DNA from: Hydrogenophaga aromaticivorans
Lineage (GTDB): Bacteria > Pseudomonadota > Gammaproteobacteria > Burkholderiales > Burkholderiaceae_C
Direction: 5' to 3'
Assembly (NCBI RefSeq): GCF_013387465.1
Contig: NZ_VYGV01000007.1
Span: 56,539-120,538 of the forward strand
Length of the DNA stretch: 64,000 nt
A program made the position numbers and the translations under genes. This document shows, piece by piece, positions 36,372 through 47,000 of this stretch; the stretch's first letter is position 1, and each line of letters starts with the position of its first letter. The notes below the pieces were generated by a model. That model was not told where the DNA came from. It searched no databases and was given only the letters and a program-made list of their open reading frames with translations.

Positions 36372-36866
36372 GATGGTTCCTCAAAAAAGTTGGTTCACAT
36401 TTCCCCGGTGGTTCGGAGAATTCCTGGCCACCAGCCTGATCGACGCGACCGGTTGGGCATGCGGTCCTGGAGGACTTTGATGACCCGTCTGGCGTTGTCT
36501 GGCTCCAGTGTGGGCAGGGGACGAAATTGCAACCAGCGTCACAAATGACTACTGCATTTGTCGGGGTGTGTCCACATGCCAGGGTTGCCCTGATCCCTTG
36601 TCAGCGCCCGGAATCTGCGGTTTCTGAACGTTCTGAAGGGGCTGCACGAGGGGGTAAGAAGTAACTAGTTTCTAAATGAAACATAAGAAACATTGCGAAA
36701 TTAAGATGTAAAAATACATCGGTCTGTATCAAATTCGCTGTTTCAGTGAGGCCAAAAGCACACGAAAACGGGGTCCTTTGGCTCGCTGGCTTCGTAACAA
36801 AAAGATTTTGTAGCGTCCAACACGGCTGTTTACCTGGTCAGGCCAGCAGCACCCAAGGGGGCATTC
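36372..36866. promoter_or_regulatory. Divergent AT-rich control region between curli-like operon and response regulators
   Basis: 495 bp with no gene. The part from 36660 to 36815 is much more AT-rich than the window. It holds TGAAACAT (36677-36684), its near repeat AGAAACAT (36687-36694), an inverted TGTTTCA (36739-36745), AAAAATACAT (36710-36719) and the palindrome-like ACAAAAAGATTTTGT (36797-36811). The last two, and CGGTCTGTAT between them, recur in the same order before the second giant gene (52101-52215). They are probably binding sites for the local regulators or a promoter core. Confidence 0.5.
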
Positions 36867-37646
36867 ATGGAGAGTTTCAGCAAATTCGATCCGACGTCGG
36901 AGGCGGGTCAGCGACCCCCATCCCGCGCCGCAGGCAGCGCCTTTGCGATGCGCGACAACCCGCCCTCGATCTGGCCGGACTTTCTGGTGGGGCAGACGGA
37001 ACAACCGGCGCGGGTTCTGCTGGTGGACGACGACCCGCTGGTGCGTCATGTGATGGCGCAAGAGTTGTTGGCCGATGACCGGATCACCTTGGTTGCCCAG
37101 GCGGGCAGTGTGCGCGAGGCGCGCCGCAAGATCGCCCTGCATGAGTTCGACGTGCTGCTGGTGGACCTCAACCTGGGCGATGGCACGGGGTTCGATCTGA
37201 TCGAACTTGCCAAACGAAGCCGGCCGGGAGTCGAAGTGGTGGTGATCTCCGCCATCGAAGACGAACCGCAGGTGCTGCATGCCTTTGAGCTGGGCGCCAC
37301 GGGCTACCTGATCAAGAACTCCTGGTTCGGCAATTTCCCGCAGGCGGTGCTTCAGGTGGTCAATGGGGGCGCTTCGATCACACCGAGTCTGGCGCGGCGC
37401 CTGTTGCACCGGCTGGATCAGCGCGATGCCGGGCAAACGGGCCCCGTCAACCGCATGAAGCTCTCCAGCCGTGAGCGCGACGTGTTGAAGATGGTGGCCT
37501 CGGGCTACACCAGTGCCGAGATCGGGGGGCGGCTCGGCATCAGCGTGCGGACCGTGAACGCGCATGTGCGCAGCATCTACAGCAAGCTGCAGGTCAAGAC
37601 CCGCGCGCAGGCCGTCAGCTACGCCACCGATCGTGGGTTGATCTGA
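36867..37646 (+). CDS. NarL/LuxR-type response regulator (first of a tandem pair)
   Basis: 259 residues. An unusual N-terminal extension of about 48 residues contains NPPSIWPDFLVGQ. The receiver domain follows, with acidic pocket VDDDP, phosphoacceptor Asp100 in LLVDLNLGDG, a Ser in VVISAIED and Lys in YLIKNSW. The C-terminal LuxR-type HTH has LSSRERDVLKMVASGYTSAEIGGRLGISVRTVNAHVRSIYSKLQV in order. It is 97% identical at DNA level to the next gene over 720 bp. The histidine kinase at 38688 is the likely partner. SD AAGGGGG. Confidence 0.93.
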   Translation: MESFSKFDPTSEAGQRPPSRAAGSAFAMRDNPPSIWPDFLVGQTEQPARVLLVDDDPLVRHVMAQELLADDRITLVAQAGSVREARRKIALHEFDVLLVDLNLGDGTGFDLIELAKRSRPGVEVVVISAIEDEPQVLHAFELGATGYLIKNSWFGNFPQAVLQVVNGGASITPSLARRLLHRLDQRDAGQTGPVNRMKLSSRERDVLKMVASGYTSAEIGGRLGISVRTVNAHVRSIYSKLQVKTRAQAVSYATDRGLI

Positions 37647-37650
37647 GGCG
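36931..37650 (+). repeat. Tandem duplication, unit 1
   Basis: 720 bp that align without gaps to 37941-38660, at an exact offset of 1010 bp. I count 24 differences by eye (96.7% identity). The unit begins inside the N-terminal extension and ends 4 bp after the stop codon, so the promoters and first 21 to 25 codons differ. Confidence 0.9.
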
Positions 37651-37867
37651 TCATACGCCGCGGACCCTTGGACCAGAAGCGAACCCGGTTGAGGGTGCCA
37701 GCGCGGGCGACGGAACGGCGAACAGGCAGCGAAGGGCATGGGGCGGTCCTCAAAAAGGATGAAAGCCAATGGCCCCGCATTGAGCATATGCAACTGCAAG
37801 GCGAAAAATTTCGTTCTAATTTGAGTCGGTGAAACCATGCTTGAAACAATCACCGTGAGAGGGATGT

Positions 37868-38656
37868 ATGGAAGCAACGACCACGACCGACGCGCCATCG
37901 ACGCCATGGGGTGCCAAACAGATGGCTTTGTTGAACCGTTCAGGCAACGCCTTTGCGATGCGCGACAACCCGCCCTCGATCTGGCCGGACTTTCTGGTGG
38001 GGCAGGCGGAACAACCGGCGCGGGTTCTGCTGGTGGACGACGACCCGCTGGTGCGTCATGTGATGGCGCAAGAGTTGTTGGCCGATGACCGGATCACCCT
38101 GGTCGACCAGGCGGGCAGTGTGCGCGAGGGGCGCCGCAAGATCGCCCAGCATGCGTTCGATGTGCTGCTGGTGGACCTCAACCTGGGCGATGGCACGGGG
38201 TTCGACCTGATCGAACTTGCCAAACGAAGCCGACCGGGAGTCGAAGTGGTGGTGATCTCCGCCATCGAAGACGAACCGCAGGTGCTGCATGCCTTTGAGC
38301 TGGGCGCCACGGGCTACCTGCTCAAGAACGCCTGGTTCGGCAACTTCCCGCAGGCGGTGCTCCAGGTGGTCAATGGGGGCGCTTCGATCACACCGAGTCT
38401 GGCGCGGCGCCTGTTGCACCGGCTGGATCAGCGCGATGCCGGGCAAACGGGCCCCGTCAACCGAACGAAGCTGTCCAGCCGCGAGCGCGACGTGTTGAAG
38501 ATGGTGGCCTCGGGCTACACCAGTGCCGAGATCGGGGGGCGGCTCGGCATCAGCCTGCGGACCGTGAACGCGCATGTGCGCAACATCTACAGCAAGCTGC
38601 AGGTCAAGAACCGCGCGCAGGCCGTCAGCTACGCCACCGATCGTGGATTGATATGA
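37868..38656 (+). CDS. NarL/LuxR-type response regulator (second of a tandem pair)
   Basis: 262 residues, nearly the same as the preceding gene from residue 26 on, with Asp103 as phosphoacceptor and the same HTH. Changes include LLKNAW for LIKNSW near the conserved Lys, Leu for Val at the start of the recognition helix (ISLRTV), Asn for Ser in HVRNIY and Asn for Thr in QVKNRAQ. The first 25 residues are unrelated to those of copy 1. The 221-bp gap before it contains TTGAAACA (37841-37848) and a CGAAA-AA-TTTCG palindrome (37802-37813). It is followed after 31 bp by the kinase gene. Confidence 0.93.
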   Translation: MEATTTTDAPSTPWGAKQMALLNRSGNAFAMRDNPPSIWPDFLVGQAEQPARVLLVDDDPLVRHVMAQELLADDRITLVDQAGSVREGRRKIAQHAFDVLLVDLNLGDGTGFDLIELAKRSRPGVEVVVISAIEDEPQVLHAFELGATGYLLKNAWFGNFPQAVLQVVNGGASITPSLARRLLHRLDQRDAGQTGPVNRTKLSSRERDVLKMVASGYTSAEIGGRLGISLRTVNAHVRNIYSKLQVKNRAQAVSYATDRGLI

Positions 38657-38660
38657 GGCG
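37941..38660 (+). repeat. Tandem duplication, unit 2
   Basis: Second unit of the 720-bp duplication, see 36931-37650. Differences are spread over the unit rather than clustered, and several change the protein, so the two copies are diverging under retained coding potential. Confidence 0.9.
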
Positions 38661-38687
38661 CATTGCACACACCGGCTGCGATGGCCC

Positions 38688-40160
38688 ATGCTGAGCAGCG
38701 TCACGAGCCCGGGGACCCGCATCTGGGCGGCTTCGGTGCTCGCGTTGACGCTGTCGGCCCTCGTGGAGATCGTGGCACCCCGCTTTCTTGAGGAAGGGCT
38801 GGCGCCGGCCCGGCTCTTGCAACACGCCACCTGGGCGTTGAGTGTGCTGGCGGGGCTGATCGCAGTGGTCGCCACCGTGAAACTGCCATACCGCGCAGAA
38901 CCTGGCGAACGCCGACCGCAAGACTTGGCCATGGTGGTCAATGCGCTGATCTGGCTCGTGCTCGCGTTGATCGCGGCCTGGTCGGGTGTGGCCAGCCATA
39001 CCGATGTCTCGGGCCTGGCGATCCACATCGCTTACCAGCTGGCCGTGGCCGCGGTCGCCTATCTGCTGCTGGTCAGCATCTCGGCACCGTCGGCGCGGGC
39101 GCGAGCGCTCTGGCTGGCTTACGCCGTCACGGGTCTGGCGCTGCTGGCGTGGAGCTTTGGCGGCCCCGCGGGGAACGACCTCAGCTACCTGGCGTGGAAG
39201 GTGTTCAATGTGGTGTTCTTTGCCGGCATGTTTTTCGCATTGCGCCAGCACCTGCTTCGCAGCGGTGGACTGCATGCCTGGCTGGTGTTCGGGGCCAGCC
39301 TGCTGGCCCTGGGCATCGGGCTGAACGACATGGTCTCTGCCCAGGCGTGGGACCTGGCCGTCACCTGGACGCATTACGTCTTTGCGGGCTACCTGCTGAT
39401 GATGTGGATGCTGATCACGGGGCGTGTGGGTGTCAGGGGAGGCGCTCCGCGGTGGGACGGGGCCTTGACCACGGACCGCCTGCAGGACCCCGGCGAAGGC
39501 AGCCAGGAGCCCCTTCCGGGCCCGGGATCTGACGCGGGACCTGCCGATGTGGTGGCCCAGGAGCGCAGCCGCATTGCCCGGGAACTGCACGATGGCGTGG
39601 GCTCCCAGATCGTGAGCCTGCTCTCGGCCCTGGACCGCAGCGTGCCCCAGCAGCGGGAGATGGCGTCGGCCCTGGAGCAATGTCTCGTGGACATCAAGCT
39701 TCTGGTGGACGCGATCGAGGACAGGGGCGAAAGTGTCATTGATTCGCTGGCCCGCCTGCGCTACCGCGTGCAGCATGCGCTGGACCAGCTGGGCATCCGC
39801 ATGGTGTGGGCGGTGGATGTGGACGGGCCTTTGGAGCAGGTGTGCCACGAGCGCAGCCGGCAGGTCCTGCGCATCACGCAGGAGTGCCTGGCCAACGTCA
39901 TGCGGCATTCGCAAGCGACCACGGTGTGGGTGAGCTGTCGCTACCTGCCCGACTCGCACGCCTTGTTTCTCTCGATCCGGGACGATGGACGGGGACTGGA
40001 ACAAGGTGAGGGTGCTGGCGTGGGCAACGGTCTGGCGGGCATGCAGCGCCGGGCGTCGGCCATGGGCGCACGGCTGGACATCGTGAGTGAACCCGGTCAG
40101 GGCACCTGCGTCGAGCTCACGCTGCCCTTGATGCCCATGGCGACGCGTTCAGTCGCCTGA
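38688..40160 (+). CDS. Membrane histidine kinase, HisKA_3 (NarX/DegS) type
   Basis: 490 residues. The N-terminal 250 residues are about seven or eight hydrophobic helices without a large periplasmic loop, so the sensed signal is likely in or at the membrane. After a flexible linker (QDPGEGSQEPLPGPGS), the dimerisation and phosphoacceptor motif is ERSRIARELHDGVGSQIVS with His301. The ATPase part has ITQECLANVMRHSQA (N box), IRDDGRGL (G1) and GNGLAGMQRRASAMG (G2). It follows the two response regulators and is probably their kinase. The related kinase at 60276 has the same layout. Confidence 0.92.
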   Translation: MLSSVTSPGTRIWAASVLALTLSALVEIVAPRFLEEGLAPARLLQHATWALSVLAGLIAVVATVKLPYRAEPGERRPQDLAMVVNALIWLVLALIAAWSGVASHTDVSGLAIHIAYQLAVAAVAYLLLVSISAPSARARALWLAYAVTGLALLAWSFGGPAGNDLSYLAWKVFNVVFFAGMFFALRQHLLRSGGLHAWLVFGASLLALGIGLNDMVSAQAWDLAVTWTHYVFAGYLLMMWMLITGRVGVRGGAPRWDGALTTDRLQDPGEGSQEPLPGPGSDAGPADVVAQERSRIARELHDGVGSQIVSLLSALDRSVPQQREMASALEQCLVDIKLLVDAIEDRGESVIDSLARLRYRVQHALDQLGIRMVWAVDVDGPLEQVCHERSRQVLRITQECLANVMRHSQATTVWVSCRYLPDSHALFLSIRDDGRGLEQGEGAGVGNGLAGMQRRASAMGARLDIVSEPGQGTCVELTLPLMPMATRSVA

Positions 40161-41091
40161 TTCGCCATCTCCCACCAGGAGCGGGTCTTTGCGGGCGTTG
40201 TTTTTGGCCGCGCGGGCTCTGTTGCATTCGATTCAGGTTCTCCACCTGAAACAATCGAAATACAAAAAACCACGCTATTCATAGGCCTTTCTGGCCTTGT
40301 TGGTATTTGCCATCCTGCATGGATATACCAGGCCATCCGCATGGTTTAAAGCCATATTGTCGGGATGGTTTTTTTATCGCGAGTTGGGTATTCATTGGTG
40401 GTCCGAGATCGATCAAATGACCTCCAATGAACGCGCACTATTACACTTTGAAACATTTGATGCAAAATCACACTACCCAGTTTTTCCGGTTGCTCTGAGG
40501 GTCCACAAATGCAGATGAACTGTTACACAAGTTGCTCAGAGGCTTGAATTACAAGGAAAACACGCTCATCAATCCGGAAGACAGTGGGTGGCGCAACGGT
40601 GTCAAGGTGGGAGGCATATTGGGTATTGAAGCCTTAAGAGACCCATCTCACACTCTCCCCATCGCGGCACATATTGAAACAAGTGTGTGGATGCCGCGAC
40701 CCTAGGCGGGAAGCCCGGCAGAACGGCAATAACCGCATCAACCCACAGAGCGTCTGTGGGGGATGCGAATGCCGGTTGACGATAGACCCATTGGACGCTG
40801 GCGGAAGCAGCTGGCGAATTCCCCGAGTCCAGCGGATTCGGTTTCCAGGGGGTCTTGATTGCCTACGACGGTCAAACGTTTCTGGCTGATAACAACGGCT
40901 TAAAAGCCCGTCGAAGAAGATACCCGATAGCCGAATGCATCCATCATGGCGTTCGGATTGGTGGGGAATTTGCATTTTATTTCGTAATAAAAACGATCCC
41001 GGGTCGAATGGACCGCAGGGTCGATAGCTTTCTGTTGTTTATTGTTTTTGATTGTTCATATTAGCGTGGCTGGCGCGCAAAGGAGCTGAAA
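40161..41091. promoter_or_regulatory. Long AT-rich gap upstream of the first giant gene
   Basis: 931 bp between the kinase and the giant RTX gene, clearly lower in GC than the surroundings. It holds three TGAAACA copies (40247-40253, 40449-40455, 40675-40681); the last two fit ACA-N2-TTGAAACA-N2-TG. There are two hairpins without T-runs: TTCAGGT/ACCTGAA (40232-40250) and CCCACAGA-GCG-TCTGTGGG (40742-40760). A possible broken gene spans 40297-40705. SD AAGGAG at about 41079 serves the giant gene. No clear sigma-70 promoter could be fixed. Confidence 0.45.
40297..40705 (+). pseudogene. Possible frameshifted gene remnant, unrecognised
   Basis: Two overlapping frames look protein-like. The first (40297-40518, 73 codons) includes GYTRPSAWFKAILSGWFFYR and FETFDAKSHYPVFPVALR. 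The second (40511-40705) reads on as ADELLHKLLRGLNYKENTL and GGILGIEALRDPSHTLPIAA before a TAG. Joining them needs one shift near 40505. Composition is unlike the neighbours and there is no good start or SD. I do not recognise the product. It could also be chance open frames in AT-richer DNA. Confidence 0.25.
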
Positions 41092-44000
41092 ATGGCCTCG
41101 TACATCAAATCGGATCTGGAATTCATCCTGGAACAGATCCTGATCGCAGAGCGGCATGCGGCTGGGGAACCTTTGGTGACACTTGTTCCGAACACGGAAG
41201 TGTCTTTCGGACTGCGAACCGTTGATGGCTCCTTCAACCAGCTGATCCCGGACCAGACCGAGTTCGGTGCCGCCGACAACACCTTTCCCCGGCTGCTGGA
41301 ACCGGACTTCATGGATGCCGAGGCGGGCACCTCTTACACCCAGACCAGTGGCCTGGTGGTCGATTCCGACCCCCGCACCATCAGCAACCTGATCTCCGAC
41401 CAGACCGCCAGCAACCCCGCGGCGTACGCCGCGGCCTTCGATGCGGGGGTGGACGGCATCCTGGGCGACGACCCGAACACGCTGGACGTTGATGAAAGCC
41501 TGGACGATGTGCTGAAGGACGGTGCGGAACTGGTGAACGGCCTGCGGGCCGACGGCACACCCTTCCAGACCTTCTTTTTGCCGAACACCTCGCCCGACGA
41601 AGGCCTGTCGGCGCCCTTCAATGCGTGGATGACCTTCTTCGGCCAGTTTTTTGACCACGGTCTCTCCCTGGTGACCAAGGGCGGCAGCGGCACGGTGTTC
41701 ATCCCGCTGCAACCCGATGACCCGCTGTATGTCGAGGGTGGCAGCACCAACTTCATGGTGGTGACCCGCGCCACCAATCTGCCCGGTCCGGATGGCACCC
41801 TGGGCACGGCCGACGACATCCACGAACACACCAACACCACCTCGCCGTTCGTCGACCAGAACCAGACCTACAGTTCTCACCCGTCCCACCAGGTGTTCTT
41901 GCGCGCCTACGAATTCGACGCCAACGGCGAACCGCAGGCCACCGGCGGCCTGATCGTCAACCGGGACCTGGGGGCCGACGGCATCTACGGCACCACGGAC
42001 GACGTGGTGCTTGGTGGCATGGCGACCTGGGCGGTGGTGAAGGCGCAGGCGCGCGACATCCTGGGCATCAATCTCACCGATGCCGACGTCTTCAGCGTGC
42101 CGCTGCTGGCCACCGATCAATACGGCATGTTCATCCGCGGGCCCAATGGCTTCCCGCAGGTGGTCATGCAGGACGACACCCTGGTCGAAGGCAACCCAGC
42201 CGCACAGGTCAGCCTGGCCAACGCGGTGAGCACCGGTCACGGTTTCCTGGACGACATCGCCCATGCTGCCAGCCCCCGCGATGCCCAGACAGGCCTGCCG
42301 CTGTCGGCCGACTCCGACAGCGCGGTGGGCCTGAGCGAACCCGGCACTTACGACAACGAGCTGCTGGACGCGCACTACATCGCTGGCGACGGCCGGGTCA
42401 ACGAAAACATCGGCCTGACCGCCGTGCACCACGTGTTTCACTCCGAGCACAACCGGCTCGTGGAGCACACCAAGCAGCTGCTGCTGGACTCGGGCGATGT
42501 GGCCTTTCTGAACAACTGGTTGCTCACGCCCGTGGCCGCTATCCCGGCCGACCCGTCCACGCTGGTGTGGAACGGCGAGCGCCTGTTCCAGGCCGCCAAG
42601 TTCGGCACCGAGATGCAGTACCAGCACCTGGTGTTCGAGGAGTTCGCGCGCACCATCCAGCCCAACGTCGATGCGTTCCTGGACTTCGACGACACGGTCG
42701 ATCCGTCCATCGTGGCCGAGTTCGCGCACACGGTGTACCGCTTCGGTCACTCCATGCTGACGGAGACCATCGACCGCCTCGACCCGAACTATGGCTCGAG
42801 CGAAATCGGTCTGATCCAGGCCTTCCTGAACCCGCTGGAGTTCGCGGCCAGCGGCGCCACGCCCGACGAGGCCGCCGGTGCCATCGTGCGCGGTGTGACG
42901 CGCCAGGTGGGCAATGAGATCGACGAGTTCGTGACCGAGGCGCTGCGCAACAACCTGCTCGGTCTGCCGCTGGACCTGCCCGCGATCAACCTCGCGCGTG
43001 GCCGCGACACCGGCATCCCTTCGCTGAACGCTGCGCGGCGCACGTTCTATGAAGGCACGGGCGACAACCAGCTGCGTCCCTACGAGAGCTGGGCCGACTT
43101 CGTGCAATTCATGAAACACCCCGAGTCGCTGATCAACTTCATTGCCGCCTACGGCACGCATGGCAGCATCACCACGGCCACCACGATGGAAGACAAACGC
43201 ACCGCGGCCGCGCTGCTGGTGCTGGGCGGTGCTGGCGAGCCGGCCGACCGCATGGACTTCCTGCACAGCACCGGTGCCTGGGCCAGTGGTGTTGACGGCG
43301 TGACCACCACCGGTCTGGACGATGTGGATTTCTGGATCGGTGGTCTGGCCGAAGCCAAGATGCCCTTTGGTGGCATGCTGGGCTCCACCTTCAACTTTGT
43401 GTTTGAAACCCAGCTCGAGGCCCTGCAGAACGGCGACCGCCTGTATTACCTGCACCGCCTGGCGGGGTCCAATCTCCTGTCCGAGCTGGAGAACAACTCG
43501 TTCGCCAAGCTGATCATGCAGAACACCGACACGGTGCACCTGCCGGCCCTGGTGTTCCAGACGCCCGGTCTGATTCTGGAAGTGAACCAGAGTGTCCAGT
43601 TCAACGGCGACCTCGGCGCTGCCGACCCTGTGGGCGACGGGCTGGTGCCCCTGGTCATCCGCAACAACCCGGCAACGCCCGGCACGGACGCCAACTACCT
43701 GCAGTACACCGGTGACGAACACGTGGTGCTGGGGGGCACCAGCGGCAATGACATCCTCATCGCCAGCATCGGCGACGACACCATCTGGGGTGACGAGGGC
43801 AACGACCGCATCGAGGGTGGCCACGGCAACGACCTGATCGAAGCCGGTGCGGGCCACGACATCATCACCGACATGGGCGGCGACGACGTCATCAAGGGGG
43901 ACGAAGGCAACGACGTCATCAGTGGCGGCGCGGGCGTCAACCTCATCCTGGCCGGTCCGGGCAAGGACTTCATCATCACCGGCGAAGACGAAACAGAGAC

Positions 44001-47000
44001 CTTTGCCGGCACCGGCGACGACTTCATCCTGGGCTCAAAGCTGGACGCTTTCCCCTTCGGCAACGAAGGCAACGACTGGATCGAACTCGGCCTGCAGGAC
44101 GGTGCCGCGGGCGACAACTTCGACCCCTTCAACCAGGACAAGGTGATTGGTCACGACGTCTTCATCGGTGACGGCGGCTTTGACGAAGCCCTGGGCGAGG
44201 GCGGTGACGACATCATCGTGGGCAGCGAAGGGCCGGACAAATACGACGGCATGTCCGGCTTCGACTGGGTCACTTTCAAGAATGACATCGCCGGTGTCAA
44301 CGCCGACATGTTCAAGAGCGCGTTCAATGCCGCACCCATACCGGCATCGTCCGCCGCCGTGGGCGCCCGGTTCGCGCAAGTCGAAGGTCTGTCCGGATCG
44401 ACCCATGCCGACATCCTGCGGGGCGACAACGCCGATGCGGCCCAGATCGCGCTGGCCGGCTTCAACGGCAGCGTGCTGACCAACCTCGACCTCATCACCA
44501 ACTTGCGAGCCTTCCTGGGATCGGCCGCCGCGGGCGCCGACGGGATCACCGGCAACGCGGACGACCAGTTCGATGCCGGCAACATAATCCTCGGCGGTTC
44601 GGGCAGCGACATCCTCGAAGGCCGCGGCGGCAACGACATCATCGATGGTGACCGCTGGCTCAACGTGCGCATCAGCGTGCGCCAGAACATCGACGGCTCA
44701 GGACCCGAGATCGCCACCTACGACAGCATGGTGCCCCTGATCCCGTTCATGTTGGCCGGCACCATCAACCCCGGCCAACTGGTGATCCAGCGCGAGATCC
44801 TCACGGGCGACACAAGCTACGACACGGCGGTGTTCTCCGGCAACATCGCCGACTACACCGTGGAGACGGTGGGCGGGGTGACCACGGTCACCCACAACGT
44901 GGACCCCAACGTCGGTGGCGGGCTCCTGTCGGATGGCGTCGACCGGCTGACCAACATCGAACGCCTGCAGTTCAACAACGGCACGGTGCTGCTCTCGGGC
45001 ACCAACACCGAGCCCACGGGCCTGCTCGCGGTGTCGGATACCACGCCGGTCGTGGGGCAGACGCTCACCGTCAACCTGGGCAGCGTGGTCGATGGCGATG
45101 GCCTCACGAACCCCGTGAGCTATATCTGGCAGGCGGAAACGGTGGCGGGCAGTGGCCTGTTCCGCGACATCGCCGGCCCCAACGGCGGCGCACCGACCGC
45201 GCTGGGTGCGAGCTTCACCGTGACCGCGGATCTGGAAGGCCTGGCCTTGCGCGTGAAAGCGCATTACCAGGATGGCAATGGTGTGCTGGAAACCGTGTTC
45301 TCGGACGCCACGTCCACCGTCGATGACGGTACGCCGCCACCAGCTCCCGCGCCGTTGTTGAATGGGCCGCAGGACGGCATCGTCAGTCCCGGCATCCATT
45401 ACATCGGCTCCGACCTGCAATTCATCCTGGCGCAGATCAAGATTGCGGAGCGGCACGCGGCGGGTGAAGACCTGCTCGACCTGGTAGACAACCCGCGCAT
45501 GGCGCAAGGCCTGCGAACGGTGGACGGCTCGTTCAACAACCTGGTGCAGGGCCAGACCGAGTTCGGCGCTTCCGACAACACCTTCCCGCGATTGCTGGAG
45601 CCCGACTTTCGCAACGAGGGCGATGACGCACCCTTCGATGCCAATGGTCCCGCCCCCGGCGGGCTGATCAGCAACAACAACTATGGCTTGTCTGCCAGCG
45701 TGGTCGATTCCGACCCCCGCACCATCAGCAACCTGATCGTCGACCAGACCGCAAACAACCCGGCGGCCGTGGCTGCTGCGGCCGGGGTGGACGGTGCGGG
45801 ACTGGTGAGCGGCACACGCGCCGACGGCACACCGTTCGATACCTTCTTCATCCCGAACACGGCGCCGGACGAAGGACTCTCCGCTCCGTTCAACGCCTGG
45901 ATGACCTTCTTCGGCCAGTTCTTCGACCACGGCCTGGATCTGGTGACCAAGGGCGGCAACGGCACGGTGTTCATTCCGCTGCAACCCGATGACCCGCTGT
46001 ATGTCGAGGGAGGCAGCACCAACTTCATGGTGGTGACGCGCGCCACCAACCAGCCCGGAGCCGATGGTGTTCTGGGCACGGCCGACGACATCCATGAACA
46101 CACCAACACCACCTCGCCTTTCGTCGACCAGAACCAGACCTACAGTTCTCACCCGTCCCACCAGGTGTTCTTGCGCGCCTACGAATTCGACGCCAATGGC
46201 CGGCCGCAGGCCACCGGCGGCCTGATCGTCAACCGGGACCTGGGGGGCGACGGCCTCTATGGGACCGGGGACGACGTGATCCTCGGCGGCATGGCGACCT
46301 GGGCGGTGGTGAAGGCGCAGGCGCGCGACATCCTGGGCATCAACCTCACCGATGCCGACGTCTTCAGCGTGCCGCTGCTGGCCACCGATCAATACGGCAT
46401 GTTCATCCGCGGCCCCAACGGCTTCCCGCAGGTGGTGATGCCGGGCAATGTGCTGGTGGAAGGTGATCCCAGCGCAAATGGCGGGCTGGGCATCAGCCTG
46501 GTCGGCGCGGTGCGCACGGGCCACGCCTTTCTGGACGATATTGCCCACACCGCCAGCCCGGTGAACGGCCAGACCGGTGCTCCGCTGGCGGCCGACGCCG
46601 ACACCACGGCGGGCAACCCCGTGGGGGCTGGCGAATACGACAACGAGTTGCTGGACGCGCACTACATCGCTGGCGACGGCCGGGTCAATGAAAACATCGG
46701 CCTGACCGCGGTGCACCACGTCTTCCACCACGAACACAACCGCCTGGTCGAACACACCAAGGATGTGGTGCTCGACACGGCACGCGGCGGCGATGTGAGC
46801 TTCCTCAATGAGTGGCTGCTGAACCCGGTGACGGAGGTGCCAACCGACCTGACCACCCTGGTGTGGAACGGCGAACGCCTGTTCCAGGCCGCGAAGTTCG
46901 GCACCGAGATGCAGTACCAGCACCTGGTGTTCGAGGAGTTTGCGCGCACCATCCAGCCGGGCATCGATCCGTTCATCCCCAACCTGCAGAACTACCAGAC

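Noticed and set aside
40742..40760. CCCACAGA-GCG-TCTGTGGG hairpin as a terminator of the kinase gene
   Set aside because: The stem is good but it is nearly 600 bp after the stop and has no T-run on either side.
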